Assembly (NCBI GenBank): GCA_036844945.1
Contig: DAIUEV010000002.1
Location: 54,568-118,567 of the forward strand
Reading direction: 5' to 3'
DNA from: Palsa-461 sp036844945
GTDB taxonomy: Bacteria; Actinomycetota; Acidimicrobiia; Acidimicrobiales; RAAP-2
Length of the DNA: 64,000 nt
Shown here: positions 7,756 to 16,655 of the stretch, piece by piece
Layout of the letters: every line of letters begins with the position of its first letter
How positions within the stretch are numbered: the stretch's first letter is position 1
Position numbers and translations under genes: made by a program
Notes under the pieces: generated by a model
What the model saw: the letters and a program-made list of their open reading frames with translations, nothing else
Databases searched by the model: none
Told to the model about the DNA's origin: nothing

Positions 7756-8469
7756 TCACGGGCCGGACGCTGGCTCAGCCCCGATACCCAGGTATTGCTC
7801 GAAGACGTCTTCAGCGCGCAGGTCCTTCGACGCACGCGACGACACGATCTGGCCCCGGCTGAGGACATAGACCCAGTCGGCCAACTCGAGCGCCCGGGTC
7901 ACGTACTGCTCGACCAGGAGCAGCGAGACCCCGGTCGACGCGATGCGGCGCACCGTGTCGAAGACGCGGTCCACGACGAGTGGCGCAAGCCCGAGCGACG
8001 CCTCGTCGATGAGGACGACCTTCGGTTCCGAGACGATCGTCCGTACGAGGGCGAGCATCTGCTGCTCGCCGCCGCTCAGGCTCGCCGCCACCTGGTGCAG
8101 CCGGTTCCCGAGCTCGGGGAACGCGACCACCGCCCGTTCAATGGAGTCGGACTCCTTGCCCTTGGGCGATTGGAGGATGAGGTTCTCGCGCACCGACAGC
8201 GACGGGAAGATCCCGCGGCCCTCGGGCAGGAGGCACATGCCCTTGCGGGCCCGGACGCTTGCCCGTAGCGCCGTCAGGTCCTCACCGTCGAGGACCACCC
8301 GGCCCCGGATCGCCCCGATGAGGCCCGACGCGACCCGCAGAGTGGTGGACTTGCCGGCGCCGTTGGGACCGAGGAGCGCAACGACCGTTGCGTCCGGGAC
8401 CGAGATGGTCACGTCGCGCAGCACGACGGTGTCGCCGTAGCCGGCCGTCACGTTGTCGATCTCGAGCAC
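7756..8469 (-). CDS. livF: Branched-chain amino-acid type ABC transporter ATPase (LivF)
   Basis: A 237-residue ABC ATPase. Walker A GPNGAGKST is at residues 34-42, the LivF-type LLPEGRGIFPSLSVRENL follows the Q-loop position, the signature LSGGEQQM is at 131-138 and Walker B VVLIDEAS at 151-158. GTG 8469 has AAAGGA seven bases upstream. It lies 35 bp after the fused LivH-M-G protein and should pair with that protein's ATPase domain to power import. Confidence 0.92.
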   Translation of the reverse strand: MLEIDNVTAGYGDTVVLRDVTISVPDATVVALLGPNGAGKSTTLRVASGLIGAIRGRVVLDGEDLTALRASVRARKGMCLLPEGRGIFPSLSVRENLILQSPKGKESDSIERAVVAFPELGNRLHQVAASLSGGEQQMLALVRTIVSEPKVVLIDEASLGLAPLVVDRVFDTVRRIASTGVSLLLVEQYVTRALELADWVYVLSRGQIVSSRASKDLRAEDVFEQYLGIGAEPASGP

Positions 8470-8504
8470 GAAGCCGTCCTTTCCGTTCTGTCGGGTCGGG
8501 ACCC

Positions 8505-11315
8505 TCAGACCGGGTTGGCCGCGTCGTCGGCCCGACGCTCCTCGGCCTGCTCGCGGAACGCCTCGGCCTCCTGCTCGACCCCCTCGGAGCCGAGGTAGGC
8601 GTCCCGGACCACCGAGCTCGCCAGCATCTCCGTCGGCGTGCCCTCGAAGATCAACTCGCCGAAATCGAGCACGAAGATGTTGGCGCAGACCTGCCGGACG
8701 AGGGACATGTCGTGCTCGACAAGCAGGATGCCCAAGCCGCGCTCGGCCACGACTGCGGTGAGGATGTCGCCGAATTGCTCGGTCTCGCTCGGGTCGAGGC
8801 CGGCCGAGGGCTCGTCCAAGAGCAGCATGTCGAAGGGGCCTGCGAGCACCCGGGTCAGCTCCACCATGCGCCGGCGTCCGGTCGGCAAAAGACCGGCCTG
8901 GAGCTCGGCCAGCGGTGCGACGCCGGTCAGTTCCATGGCCTCGCCGACGGCTCGGCGGACAGCGACCCGGTCTGCCCGCCGGCTCACCAACTGGCTCACC
9001 GGATTGGCGCCGGCGAGATGCGCCTCCCGGCCCAGTTCGACGTTCTCGCGCACGGTCAGCGAGTTGAAGAGTTCGGCCCGCTGGAAGGTGCGACCGAGGC
9101 CGAGCCTCGACCGGCCGGCTGGGCTGAGGTCCGTGACGTCCCGGCCGTGCAGGACCACCCGCCCGTTTGTCGGCTTGAGGAGACCTGAGCAGGCGTTGAA
9201 CGTCGTCGTCTTGCCGGCACCGTTGGGTCCGACCAGTCCGGTGATCCTCGCCATCGGCGCCTCGAAGCTGACCGACTGGACCGCCGCCACCCCACCGAAG
9301 CGCACCGACAGGTCCCGGACCTCGAGGCCGGCCGTCGGGGCGGCGGACCGGCGCCCCTCGCTGACCGCGGCCGACCGAAGGTCCGGCTGGACGATCGTCG
9401 TCGCCGCGGTGGCCGCGAGGAGCACGGCGGGCTCCGGTGTCCTCCCGCCGATGCGGTCGAGGAAGTCACGAACCCGCTTGGGCACGGTGGGTATGCGGCT
9501 CGCCTGGGCGGCGTAGGTGGCGGCAAACACGCCGAAGGCGATCTGGAGGTACACGCTGACGTTGCCGACCGTCACGTACCCGGGGAAGACCGTGTATCCG
9601 ACCGCGGCGATCACCGCGTACCAAGGGTCACCGGCCACGGCAATCACGACGAGGGCGACCAGGAGGAGGGACTGGAATGAGTCGTAGTTGCTACCCACCC
9701 CGTAGTGGAAGAGCATCGCGACGAGCGCCCCGGACAGGCTGGCCAGCGCGGCCGTGATACAGAAGATGAGGACTCGGATGACGTTCGTCGTCGCGCCGAG
9801 CGTCTCGAGCGCCGTCGGCGAGTCCGAGAGTGCGGCCAGCAACCGACCCATCCGCCCGCGCTGGATGCCCATGATCACGATGACCGTCAGCACGGCGAAG
9901 ATGAGCAGCACCCAGTAGAACCCGTTGTCGCTCGAGAGGTTCCACGAGCCAATGCTCACCGACGGTCGCGGCGAGAAGACGCCGGCCGTCGTGGGGCCGA
10001 ACATGAACCCGGTCGTATAGAACACCTGCTGAAGCAGGATCCCGAAACCGAACGTCGCGAGGGCGAGAAACACCCCCGACAGCCGGATCGCCGGAATAGC
10101 GACCAGCGCGCCGACAGGGATGGCCACCAGCACTGCCAGCAACAGCGCGAGGAGCCACGGGATGTGGTAGCTGTCGGCGAAGTGCCCGAAGGCCGCCGCT
10201 CCGACCGCGGCGAAGGCCAGGTGGCAAAGGGAGATCTGCCCCGAGACGCGGACCAGGAGCCCGAGCGACAGGAAGAGGATCATGTCGATCAGGGCGTTGG
10301 ACCAGATGGCCTGGTGGATTCCGCCGAGGCCGGGCACCCAGGGCAGGCAGACCAAGAACGCCAGCACGACGGAGAAGGTCCCTAACCGAACCCGCATCGG
10401 CGCGTACCAGGACCGCCGCACGGGCAGCGAGGTCACAACCCGGCGCTCGGCCAGGAGCCGCCTCGGTGTGACGACCAGGACGACGAACAAGATGATGAAG
10501 GGCAGGCCGACCGGCAGGCCGCTCAGCCAGGTGATCGAGGCGGCGTACTTGGTCGCGATCGACCCGGCGATGCCGATCACGAGCCCACCCACGAAGGTGA
10601 GGGGCAGGTTCGAGAAATAGCCGATCGCCGCCGCCCCGAACGCCTGGACGACCAGCATTGTGAACACCAGCGCGTCCAGGCTCAGGCTCGGCGCCAGGAG
10701 CAGGCCGGCCATCGAGGCGAAGATCATGCCGATGACCCACGCCCACCGGCGGATGGCGATCGGCTCCGCGCCGGTGATCGAGACGAGGTCGGGGTTGTCG
10801 ACCACCCCCCGCATCGCGATACCGAGCCGGACGAACCGCAGGAAGTAGTACAGGACGGCGGTCACGACGACCGAGATGATCACGACAGTGATCTGGTCCC
10901 AACCGACGTTCACCCCGAGGATCTGGACCGTCTTGGTCGGCAGGAACGCGGGGAAGTTGACGGCGTTGTCGCCGTACCAAATCGTGCCGATCCCGAGCAC
11001 GATCAGCAACAGCCCGACCGTGGCGACCACCTTGAGCGTCGCCCCGACCGGCTCGAGGATGCGCGCGAAGTACTCGAGGGCGAGGCCCTCGATTGGGGCC
11101 AACACGAACAGGCACAGCGCGCCCGCGAGCGGCCACGCCATGCCGTGCTGGACGTGCAGAAAATAGAAGACGAAGACCGTGAGGGCGGCAAGCGAGCCAT
11201 AGGCGAAGTTGAAGATGCCCGAGGTCTTGTAGGTGAGGACGAGGCCGGTGCCGGCAAGGCCGTAGACCGAGCCGGTCGTGATACCGATGACCACGAATGG
11301 GAGAAACTGCTCCAC
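8505..11315 (-). CDS. Fused LivH-LivM-LivG: two permeases and an ATPase in one polypeptide
   Basis: A 936-residue inner-membrane protein joining three subunits usually made separately. Residues about 1-300 are a LivH-type permease (GSVYGLAGTGLVLTYKTSG is its family start). About 310-620 are a LivM-type permease (GQISLCHLAFAAVGA). From about 664 to 936 is a LivG ATPase with Walker A GPNGAGKTT at 696-704, the LivG-type signature LLPTGRRRMVELTR and Walker B LLLDEP at 831-836. The linker between membrane and ATPase parts is only about 40 residues. GTG 11315 is preceded by GGAGGGG. Fusion fixes a 1:1:1 ratio; LivF supplies the second nucleotide-binding domain. Confidence 0.9.
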   Translation of the reverse strand: MEQFLPFVVIGITTGSVYGLAGTGLVLTYKTSGIFNFAYGSLAALTVFVFYFLHVQHGMAWPLAGALCLFVLAPIEGLALEYFARILEPVGATLKVVATVGLLLIVLGIGTIWYGDNAVNFPAFLPTKTVQILGVNVGWDQITVVIISVVVTAVLYYFLRFVRLGIAMRGVVDNPDLVSITGAEPIAIRRWAWVIGMIFASMAGLLLAPSLSLDALVFTMLVVQAFGAAAIGYFSNLPLTFVGGLVIGIAGSIATKYAASITWLSGLPVGLPFIILFVVLVVTPRRLLAERRVVTSLPVRRSWYAPMRVRLGTFSVVLAFLVCLPWVPGLGGIHQAIWSNALIDMILFLSLGLLVRVSGQISLCHLAFAAVGAAAFGHFADSYHIPWLLALLLAVLVAIPVGALVAIPAIRLSGVFLALATFGFGILLQQVFYTTGFMFGPTTAGVFSPRPSVSIGSWNLSSDNGFYWVLLIFAVLTVIVIMGIQRGRMGRLLAALSDSPTALETLGATTNVIRVLIFCITAALASLSGALVAMLFHYGVGSNYDSFQSLLLVALVVIAVAGDPWYAVIAAVGYTVFPGYVTVGNVSVYLQIAFGVFAATYAAQASRIPTVPKRVRDFLDRIGGRTPEPAVLLAATAATTIVQPDLRSAAVSEGRRSAAPTAGLEVRDLSVRFGGVAAVQSVSFEAPMARITGLVGPNGAGKTTTFNACSGLLKPTNGRVVLHGRDVTDLSPAGRSRLGLGRTFQRAELFNSLTVRENVELGREAHLAGANPVSQLVSRRADRVAVRRAVGEAMELTGVAPLAELQAGLLPTGRRRMVELTRVLAGPFDMLLLDEPSAGLDPSETEQFGDILTAVVAERGLGILLVEHDMSLVRQVCANIFVLDFGELIFEGTPTEMLASSVVRDAYLGSEGVEQEAEAFREQAEERRADDAANPV

Positions 11316-11787
11316 CCGTGTCTCCCCTCCCCAGCGCGCTCAGCCCTGGCTGACACCGGACGGGCAGCGACCTCCCCGCGCCCGCTCGACGCCGCTCTCG
11401 CCCCAAGCTCCCAGTCGGCCGCCCGCCAACGTAGCCGACACTCTCGTTCGGTCGAGCCGGTGCAACGCCGGGCTGCGCAGCGGCCGTGCCGGGTGTTGCC
11501 GATCCGCGTCATCGCTGCGCGGGCGGCGCTGGTGCCGTTGCGGTCGGAGCTCGCGACTGCTCACCAACGCAGACCGACTCTCCCTCGTCGGGACCTCGGC
11601 CCGATCCGCCTTCGGTGTAACGAGGGCGAAGTCGCGGGCCGGTTCACGACGAGTGGCGCTCAACGTCGGACCCAATGAGGCGACGATCACCGGGGGAGGT
11701 CGGCGGCCGGCGCGCCTTCGTTGGATGACGTCCCATGAAAGCGTGGAACACGGTTGGCTCGAGCTCTGCCTGGAAAGAGCGAACGGA
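11316..11787. other. Intergenic region upstream of the Liv-type operon
   Basis: About 470 bp without a convincing gene. It must hold the promoter of the minus-strand Liv-type operon. The only structure I can point to is the dyad TCAGCC-ct-GGCTGA at 11340-11353, 25 bp upstream of the GTG, a possible operator. Open frames crossing it lack family similarity. Confidence 0.35.
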
Positions 11788-11810
11788 GCCGGCCGCTCAG
11801 ATCGGCCGGC
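11788..11810 (-). terminator. GC-rich hairpin over the stop codon of the beta-helix gene
   Basis: GCCGGCCG (11788-11795) and CGGCCGGC (11803-11810) form a perfect 8-bp stem with a 7-nt loop. The stop codon of the minus-strand gene lies in the loop. No U-tract follows. Confidence 0.5.
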
Positions 11811-13437
11811 CCGACTTGCACCAGGGGTTGTCGGGGGCACCAGCGCAGGGGTTCGGCATCGTGGCCAGCTTCGGCAGCGGGTGCATGACCACCCCGCTGA
11901 ACGCGGGGTAGCTCGCCCCCGCCGGGCAGGACCCGAAGCCGGTGTCGCAGAGCACCTGGCCGAGCAGCGTCGAGTCGGCGTTGGCGGCCTTGGTCATGGG
12001 GCCACAGATGGCCTGCGCGTGCTCCAGGTTCGCGGGCACGCTGCCCTGCGGCGCCACGTTGGCCCGGAAGCAGTTCTGGGGCTGGTGCCCGGCCAGGGTG
12101 AGCTCCCCGAAGTCGACGTTGGCGGGGTTCCCGAAGAACCCGTCGCCGCTGAAGGTGTTGTGCACGAGGGCATCACCCTTCGGGTCGTAGACGCAGCCGA
12201 AGCCCGGGAACTTGAACCCACCGGTCTTGGCGCAGCTCTGGTTCAGGACCGGCGCATTCTCGTCGGGGTAGGGGAGGACCAGCACCCCCCACGCGCCGTT
12301 GTGGACGAAGCGGTTGTCCATGACCGTGTCATTGGTCCCGCCCGAGACGGTCATACCGGTCCCGGTCGGGCCGAGGCTGGCCGAGCCGGCCTCGGGCACG
12401 TTCGGGTTGTTGTTGTCGTGTACGTAGTTGTCGAGGAACACCCAGCACGAACGGGTGTGGGTGATGGGGCTCGTCTTGCCGCCCGGGCAGTCGCCGTTCT
12501 GGGGCGCCGGCGCGTCGCCGTCGATCTGGGTGTTGGTGTCGAGGCCGTCCTTGTTGTTGTCGAACTCCGAGTGCTCGATCACCACCGCCCCGCCCGAGTT
12601 GGTGCCCGAGTAGCCGAGCGCGTTGTACTCCATCCAGGCGTGTTGGATCGTGACGTTGCAGATCTGGCGGCATGCCCCCACATAGGAGCCAGAGTCGTTG
12701 AAGTTGGACGCGTAGATCTGGTCCCAGGAACCATTCGCAGCATTGGACGAGAAGATCCCGTACTGGGCGGCCGTCGCCTCGGGGTCGGCGACGGCGCCGT
12801 CGGGCCCGAAGAAGGTCGAGGTCGCGGTCAGATAACTGCCCGAGTAGCCGAACAGCCCGACCTTGCCCGATTCGGCCCCGCCGTTCCACCAGATCTCGTT
12901 GCCAGACTCGCCCGTGCCGGCCAGGAAGTTGCAGACGGTGAGGTTCTGGATGCTCACGTTGTCGGCCTTGTAGACCACGATGCCGTTGCGGCCGTTGAGC
13001 TGGCCGCTGGCTGCGACGGTGCCGAAGTCCTGGTACTGGGGCGTCGAGTCGCACGGTTGGGGCGCGCCGGCGAGGGTGCCGTCGATCACCACCCCGCTTC
13101 GGTTCATGCCCCGCAGGTGCAGGCCGCCGGTCGTGATCAGCACGCCGCCGAAGTCGCCGTGTCCGTAGTCGGAGGGGTCGCTCGCCGGCGAGGCCACGTC
13201 GTCGTCCTCGTGGTAGTCGCCCGGGCCGACGAGGATCCAGTCGCCCGGCTTGGCCGCGTCGACGGCCGCCTGGACGCTCGCGTACTGCCCCTTCACCCCG
13301 TGGAACGACCCCACGAGGAGCACCCGGGGCGCCTCGGCCGCCGCGCTCGGCGTCGACACCGCCGGCACGAGCAGCGCCGAGGTGCCCAGTGCCATCGCGA
13401 GGAGGACCCCCCTCGCCCCCCGAACGGCTGCACTCAT
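11797..13437 (-). CDS. Secreted right-handed parallel beta-helix protein
   Basis: A 546-residue exported protein. A signal peptide (ARGVLLAMALGTSALLVPA, then an SAAAEA cleavage region) precedes a pectate-lyase-like fold starting with YASVQAAVDAAKPGDWILVGPGDY, the usual cap of such proteins. Short strand repeats rich in Asn, Asp and Gly follow (GIVVYKADNVSIQNLTV, FLDNYVHDNNN, VMDNRFVHNG). Multiple Cys pairs suggest disulfides outside the cell. ATG 13437 is chosen because GGGGGAG lies six bases upstream; a GTG at 13443 is too close to that site. It probably binds or cleaves a polysaccharide, but no catalytic residues can be assigned. Confidence 0.8.
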   Translation of the reverse strand: MSAAVRGARGVLLAMALGTSALLVPAVSTPSAAAEAPRVLLVGSFHGVKGQYASVQAAVDAAKPGDWILVGPGDYHEDDDVASPASDPSDYGHGDFGGVLITTGGLHLRGMNRSGVVIDGTLAGAPQPCDSTPQYQDFGTVAASGQLNGRNGIVVYKADNVSIQNLTVCNFLAGTGESGNEIWWNGGAESGKVGLFGYSGSYLTATSTFFGPDGAVADPEATAAQYGIFSSNAANGSWDQIYASNFNDSGSYVGACRQICNVTIQHAWMEYNALGYSGTNSGGAVVIEHSEFDNNKDGLDTNTQIDGDAPAPQNGDCPGGKTSPITHTRSCWVFLDNYVHDNNNPNVPEAGSASLGPTGTGMTVSGGTNDTVMDNRFVHNGAWGVLVLPYPDENAPVLNQSCAKTGGFKFPGFGCVYDPKGDALVHNTFSGDGFFGNPANVDFGELTLAGHQPQNCFRANVAPQGSVPANLEHAQAICGPMTKAANADSTLLGQVLCDTGFGSCPAGASYPAFSGVVMHPLPKLATMPNPCAGAPDNPWCKSGRPI

Positions 13438-13501
13438 GTCCACTCCCCCCGCTCGCCCGACCCTACCGACCCCCTCGCGTCGCCCGCCATGTCACGACTC
13501 G

Positions 13502-14473
13502 TCACCGGACCGCCACGATCACGTCGGCCAGCGGGGAGCCGGCCGGCAGGCGGGTCCGGCGGGGGTACCAGCCGGTGCGCGCGAGTGCCTCGGTGAAGTA
13601 GGCCTCGTCGAACCCGAGCTCGAGCCAGCCGTGGGTGCGGGTCGACCACAGCGAGTACCCGTCGAGCCGCAGCCCCCACGGCGCGTCCATGGGGGCGATC
13701 GGCTCGCCGGCCCACAGCACCCTGCCCCCGTCGCCGACGATCCGGGCCAAGCGGCCGAGCATGGCCATGTGGTCGGCGCAGTGGTGGAACGACTCGTAGA
13801 AGATGGCCGCGTCGAAGCGCCCGTCCGGTTCGAACTCGAGCATGCCGGCGTGGACCACGTGCAGGCGCTCGGGCACGCGGTTGCGGCGCTCGGCCAGCGC
13901 GCCGAACCGCGCTTCGACCTCGACGGCGGTCACGTCGAAGCCGGTCGCGACGAGATCGAGGGTGAGATTGGCCCACCCCGAGCCGAACTCCACGACCCGC
14001 GCGGGTGGCGACAGTCCGAGGGCGGCGATGATGAAGCCGCGGGCGACCAGCTCCTCGCCGACCACGGTCGTCGAACGCGTGGAGTAGGGGTAGGGGACCC
14101 GGACCGCTTCGTCGAGGTCGAACGGGCTCGCCTCGTTCTCGAGCGCGTACTCGGCCCGGCCCGAGACCTCCCGGTAGAGCGCCCACACCCATTCGCGGTA
14201 GGCGTCGGAGAACGGGTCCGCGGGGCGGCCGGCGAGTGGGGCCACGCAGAAGCCCCGCAGGAATTCGCGCGCTGCGTCCTCCGAGGTGGCGAACAGCGTC
14301 GCCGCCCGCTCGAGCTCGTCGTCGAGCGCGTCGAGGGGGATCACCCTCGGAGGCCGATGGCCGCGCAGGGACCGGATGCTGCGCAACGCCGGCTCCGGGA
14401 GCGCCCCGCGCACGGCCCGGCGCAACCGCTCGGCCGGTCCGGCCGGCGTGGCGAGCGCTCGGGCCCGGGGCAT
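13502..14473 (-). CDS. Class I SAM-dependent methyltransferase
   Basis: A 323-residue cytoplasmic protein. About 130 N-terminal residues of unrecognised helical character precede a Rossmann-like methyltransferase domain with motif I VVEFGSGWANLTLDL and the acidic strand VTAVEVEARFG. The post-I region contains FDAAIFYESFHHCADHM, resembling methyltransferases next to glycan or lipid pathways. ATG 14473 is the only sensible start. It is 64 bp from the beta-helix gene and may be expressed upstream of it. The substrate is unknown. Confidence 0.78.
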   Translation of the reverse strand: MPRARALATPAGPAERLRRAVRGALPEPALRSIRSLRGHRPPRVIPLDALDDELERAATLFATSEDAAREFLRGFCVAPLAGRPADPFSDAYREWVWALYREVSGRAEYALENEASPFDLDEAVRVPYPYSTRSTTVVGEELVARGFIIAALGLSPPARVVEFGSGWANLTLDLVATGFDVTAVEVEARFGALAERRNRVPERLHVVHAGMLEFEPDGRFDAAIFYESFHHCADHMAMLGRLARIVGDGGRVLWAGEPIAPMDAPWGLRLDGYSLWSTRTHGWLELGFDEAYFTEALARTGWYPRRTRLPAGSPLADVIVAVR

Positions 14474-14605
14474 CGGTGCAGCCCACCATGAACCCGGGCC
14501 GGGCGCAACGAAGCCCGTGGGACGCTGCCCGTCGAAAAAACCACTTTCCCTGGTGGCAGGCGGTGTGGGACGCTAGAGAGACACGGTGATGTGCACACTG
14601 TCGTC

Positions 14606-14675
14606 GGTGCCCGCGGGGGAACCGTCGGCACCAGGGGCGATGCGTTGATCCGTCAGGCACAGATGGTCGCCTGAC
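14606..14675 (+). other. Two small hairpins in the leader of the FtsH-like gene
   Basis: GGTGCC (14606-14611) pairs with GGCACC (14627-14632), and GTCAGGC (14652-14658) pairs with GCCTGAC (14669-14675). They lie 60-130 bp upstream of the GTG start, within the 259-bp gap that must contain the divergent promoters of the methyltransferase and the protease. I could not assign them to a riboswitch class. Confidence 0.3.
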
Positions 14676-14704
14676 TGGCGGGGAGCGAGTGGCGAAACCG
14701 GCGC

Positions 14705-14728
14705 CCTTTCGGACTGTGAACCGAAAGG
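14705..14728 (+). promoter_or_regulatory. Hairpin that overlaps the Shine-Dalgarno site of the FtsH-like gene
   Basis: CCTTTCGG (14705-14712) and CCGAAAGG (14721-14728) form a perfect 8-bp stem with an 8-nt loop. The ribosome-binding site AAAGGA (14724-14729) is the 3' arm, five bases before GTG 14733. If the gene is transcribed from upstream, the stem would hide the ribosome site, so translation could depend on temperature or on a bound factor. Confidence 0.45.
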
Positions 14729-14732
14729 ACGA

Positions 14733-16655
14733 GTGTTGGGCCCGGCGGACACATTGAGCGATCCGAGATGGGCGGAGGACCCTCTCGAACCGAGCGCGGC
14801 GACCCGACCCGCGGGGGTCGGGACCCCTGAGCCGCGCCCAAAGCGCGCCGACGAATCGGCGCGCGACCACGATCCACTCCATTCGTCTCACACGCTGCGC
14901 CACGGCGCCGACGTCGGCAAGAGCCGCGAGCACGCCCGCCAACGGCGCCTGCTGTGGCTCGGGTTGGCCCTCCTCCCGATCGCGGTCTGGCTGGCCGTCC
15001 GGGACCTCGTCTGGCACCACGGCCCCTTCGGGCTCCCCCATCTCTCGGGCTCGGTCACCCACTACCTGCCGGCCTTCGGGCTGATCGCCCTCCTCGGGAT
15101 CGTCCTCGTCGCCGGGCTCCTCGGCGGCGGCCGCTCGCCCCACGTCCTCTACCGGCCCGGCGAGATCGACATGCGCTTCGACGACGTGAAGGGCGCCGAG
15201 GTAGTCGTGGAGGAGGTCCGAAAGACCCTCAACCTGTTCCTCGCCCACAAGACCTTCGCCGAGCAGATGGGCGGGACCCCGAGACGGGCGATCCTGTTCG
15301 AGGGCCCGCCCGGCACCGGCAAGACCTATCTGGCCAAGGCGCTGGCGGCCGAAGCCGGGGTGCCGTTCCTGTTCGTCTCGTCATCGGCGTTCCAGTCGAT
15401 GTACTACGGGGCGACCAACCGGAAGATCCGCTCCTACTTCCGCGCCCTGCGGCGCTTCGCCCGCCGCGAGGGCGGGGCCATCGGCTTCATCGAGGAGATC
15501 GACGCCATCGGGGCCAGCCGGGCGACCAACGGCATCGGGCACCGCGAGGGCATCGCCGGGGTCGTCAACGAGCTCTTGATCCAGCTCCAGTCGTTCGAGA
15601 CCCCGACCGGGGGGGCCCGACTGCGCGGGCTCATGGTCGACTTCCTCAACCAGTGGCTGCCATCGCGCCGCCGGCTGCGCAAGCCGAGCCCGGCGCCCGC
15701 CAACATCCTCGTCATCGGGGCCACCAACCGGGTGGACGATCTCGACCCGGCACTGCTCCGGCCCGGCCGCTTCGACCGCTCGATCTACTTCGACCTCCCG
15801 ACCCGGGCGGGCCGGCGCGAGATCGTCGACTACTACCTCGCCAAGAAGGCGCACACCGCCGAGCTCGACGAGGAGGTCCGCCGGGAGGCGCTGGCCGGGA
15901 TGACGGCGGGCTACTCCCCCGTGATGATCGAGCACCTCCTCGACGAGTCGCTGATCTGGGCGCTGCGCCGCGGGGCCGACGCGTTGTCCTGGGTCGACGT
16001 CACGACCGCCAAGATGACCAACGAGATCGGTCTCGCCCACGGCGCCGTGTACACCGAAGCGGAGCGGCGGATGATCGCGACCCACGAGGCCGGCCACGCC
16101 ACTGTGGCCTGGCTGATCGGACGGGGCCGCACCCTCGACGTGCTGAGCATCGTGAAGCGCAAGGAGGCGCTCGGCCTCCTCGCGCACTCCGACGCCGAGG
16201 AGCGCTTCACCCGCACGAAGAGCGAGATGCGCGCCCTCATCCAGATCGCCATGGGCGGCATGGCCGCCGAGGAGTTGTTCTTCGGTGAGTCGTCCTCGGG
16301 GGTGGGGAGCGACCTGGCCTCCGCCACCGCGACCGCCTGTCAGATGGTGGGGGCGCTTGGCATGGGGTCCACGCTCATCGTGGACAGGTCCGTCGGCCTG
16401 GGCGGTTCGGCCGACCCGACCTCGAGAGTGCTGGCCAACGACGCCGCACGGGACGAGGTCGAGCACCTGTTGGCCCGGTCGAAGGCCGAGGCCCGGTCGA
16501 TGCTGAAGCAGAACCGCCACGTGGTGGAGGCGCTGCGTGATGCCCTGCTGGCCCGCAACGAGCTGGTCGGGCCGGACATCCTGGAGGTCATCGGTCGGGC
16601 CACCCCGGTGGACGGCCCAGCCCCCGCCGGTCTGGCGGAGGTCGCCATCCCCTGA
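14733..16655 (+). CDS. FtsH-like membrane AAA+ zinc metalloprotease
   Basis: A 640-residue FtsH-family protein. Two predicted membrane spans (about 72-95 and 111-131) are separated by only some 15-20 residues, so the usual extracytoplasmic domain is almost absent. Walker A GPPGTGKT is at 191-198, Walker B GFIEEIDAIG at 251-260 (Glu where Asp is usual), the arginine-finger region PALLRPGRFDR near 339-349, and the protease motif HEAGH at 451-455 with Asp527 as likely third zinc ligand. The pore motif is YYG instead of FVG, and about 35 extra residues lie between Walker B and the arginine finger. Start GTG 14733. It probably degrades membrane or regulatory proteins. Confidence 0.87.
   Translation: MLGPADTLSDPRWAEDPLEPSAATRPAGVGTPEPRPKRADESARDHDPLHSSHTLRHGADVGKSREHARQRRLLWLGLALLPIAVWLAVRDLVWHHGPFGLPHLSGSVTHYLPAFGLIALLGIVLVAGLLGGGRSPHVLYRPGEIDMRFDDVKGAEVVVEEVRKTLNLFLAHKTFAEQMGGTPRRAILFEGPPGTGKTYLAKALAAEAGVPFLFVSSSAFQSMYYGATNRKIRSYFRALRRFARREGGAIGFIEEIDAIGASRATNGIGHREGIAGVVNELLIQLQSFETPTGGARLRGLMVDFLNQWLPSRRRLRKPSPAPANILVIGATNRVDDLDPALLRPGRFDRSIYFDLPTRAGRREIVDYYLAKKAHTAELDEEVRREALAGMTAGYSPVMIEHLLDESLIWALRRGADALSWVDVTTAKMTNEIGLAHGAVYTEAERRMIATHEAGHATVAWLIGRGRTLDVLSIVKRKEALGLLAHSDAEERFTRTKSEMRALIQIAMGGMAAEELFFGESSSGVGSDLASATATACQMVGALGMGSTLIVDRSVGLGGSADPTSRVLANDAARDEVEHLLARSKAEARSMLKQNRHVVEALRDALLARNELVGPDILEVIGRATPVDGPAPAGLAEVAIP

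Noticed and set aside
11278..13596. A 772-residue plus-strand open frame opposite the beta-helix gene
   Set aside because: Its Val/Gly/Arg-rich composition mirrors the opposite strand, and no domain is visible; the minus-strand product has a signal peptide and beta-helix repeats.
14606..14675. Partial similarity of the FtsH-like leader (GGGGGAACC, GGGGCGAT) to the ydaO c-di-AMP riboswitch
   Set aside because: The conserved 3' half (GACAGCTAAC and GTAGGC-type sequence) is absent and the stems do not follow the ydaO layout.
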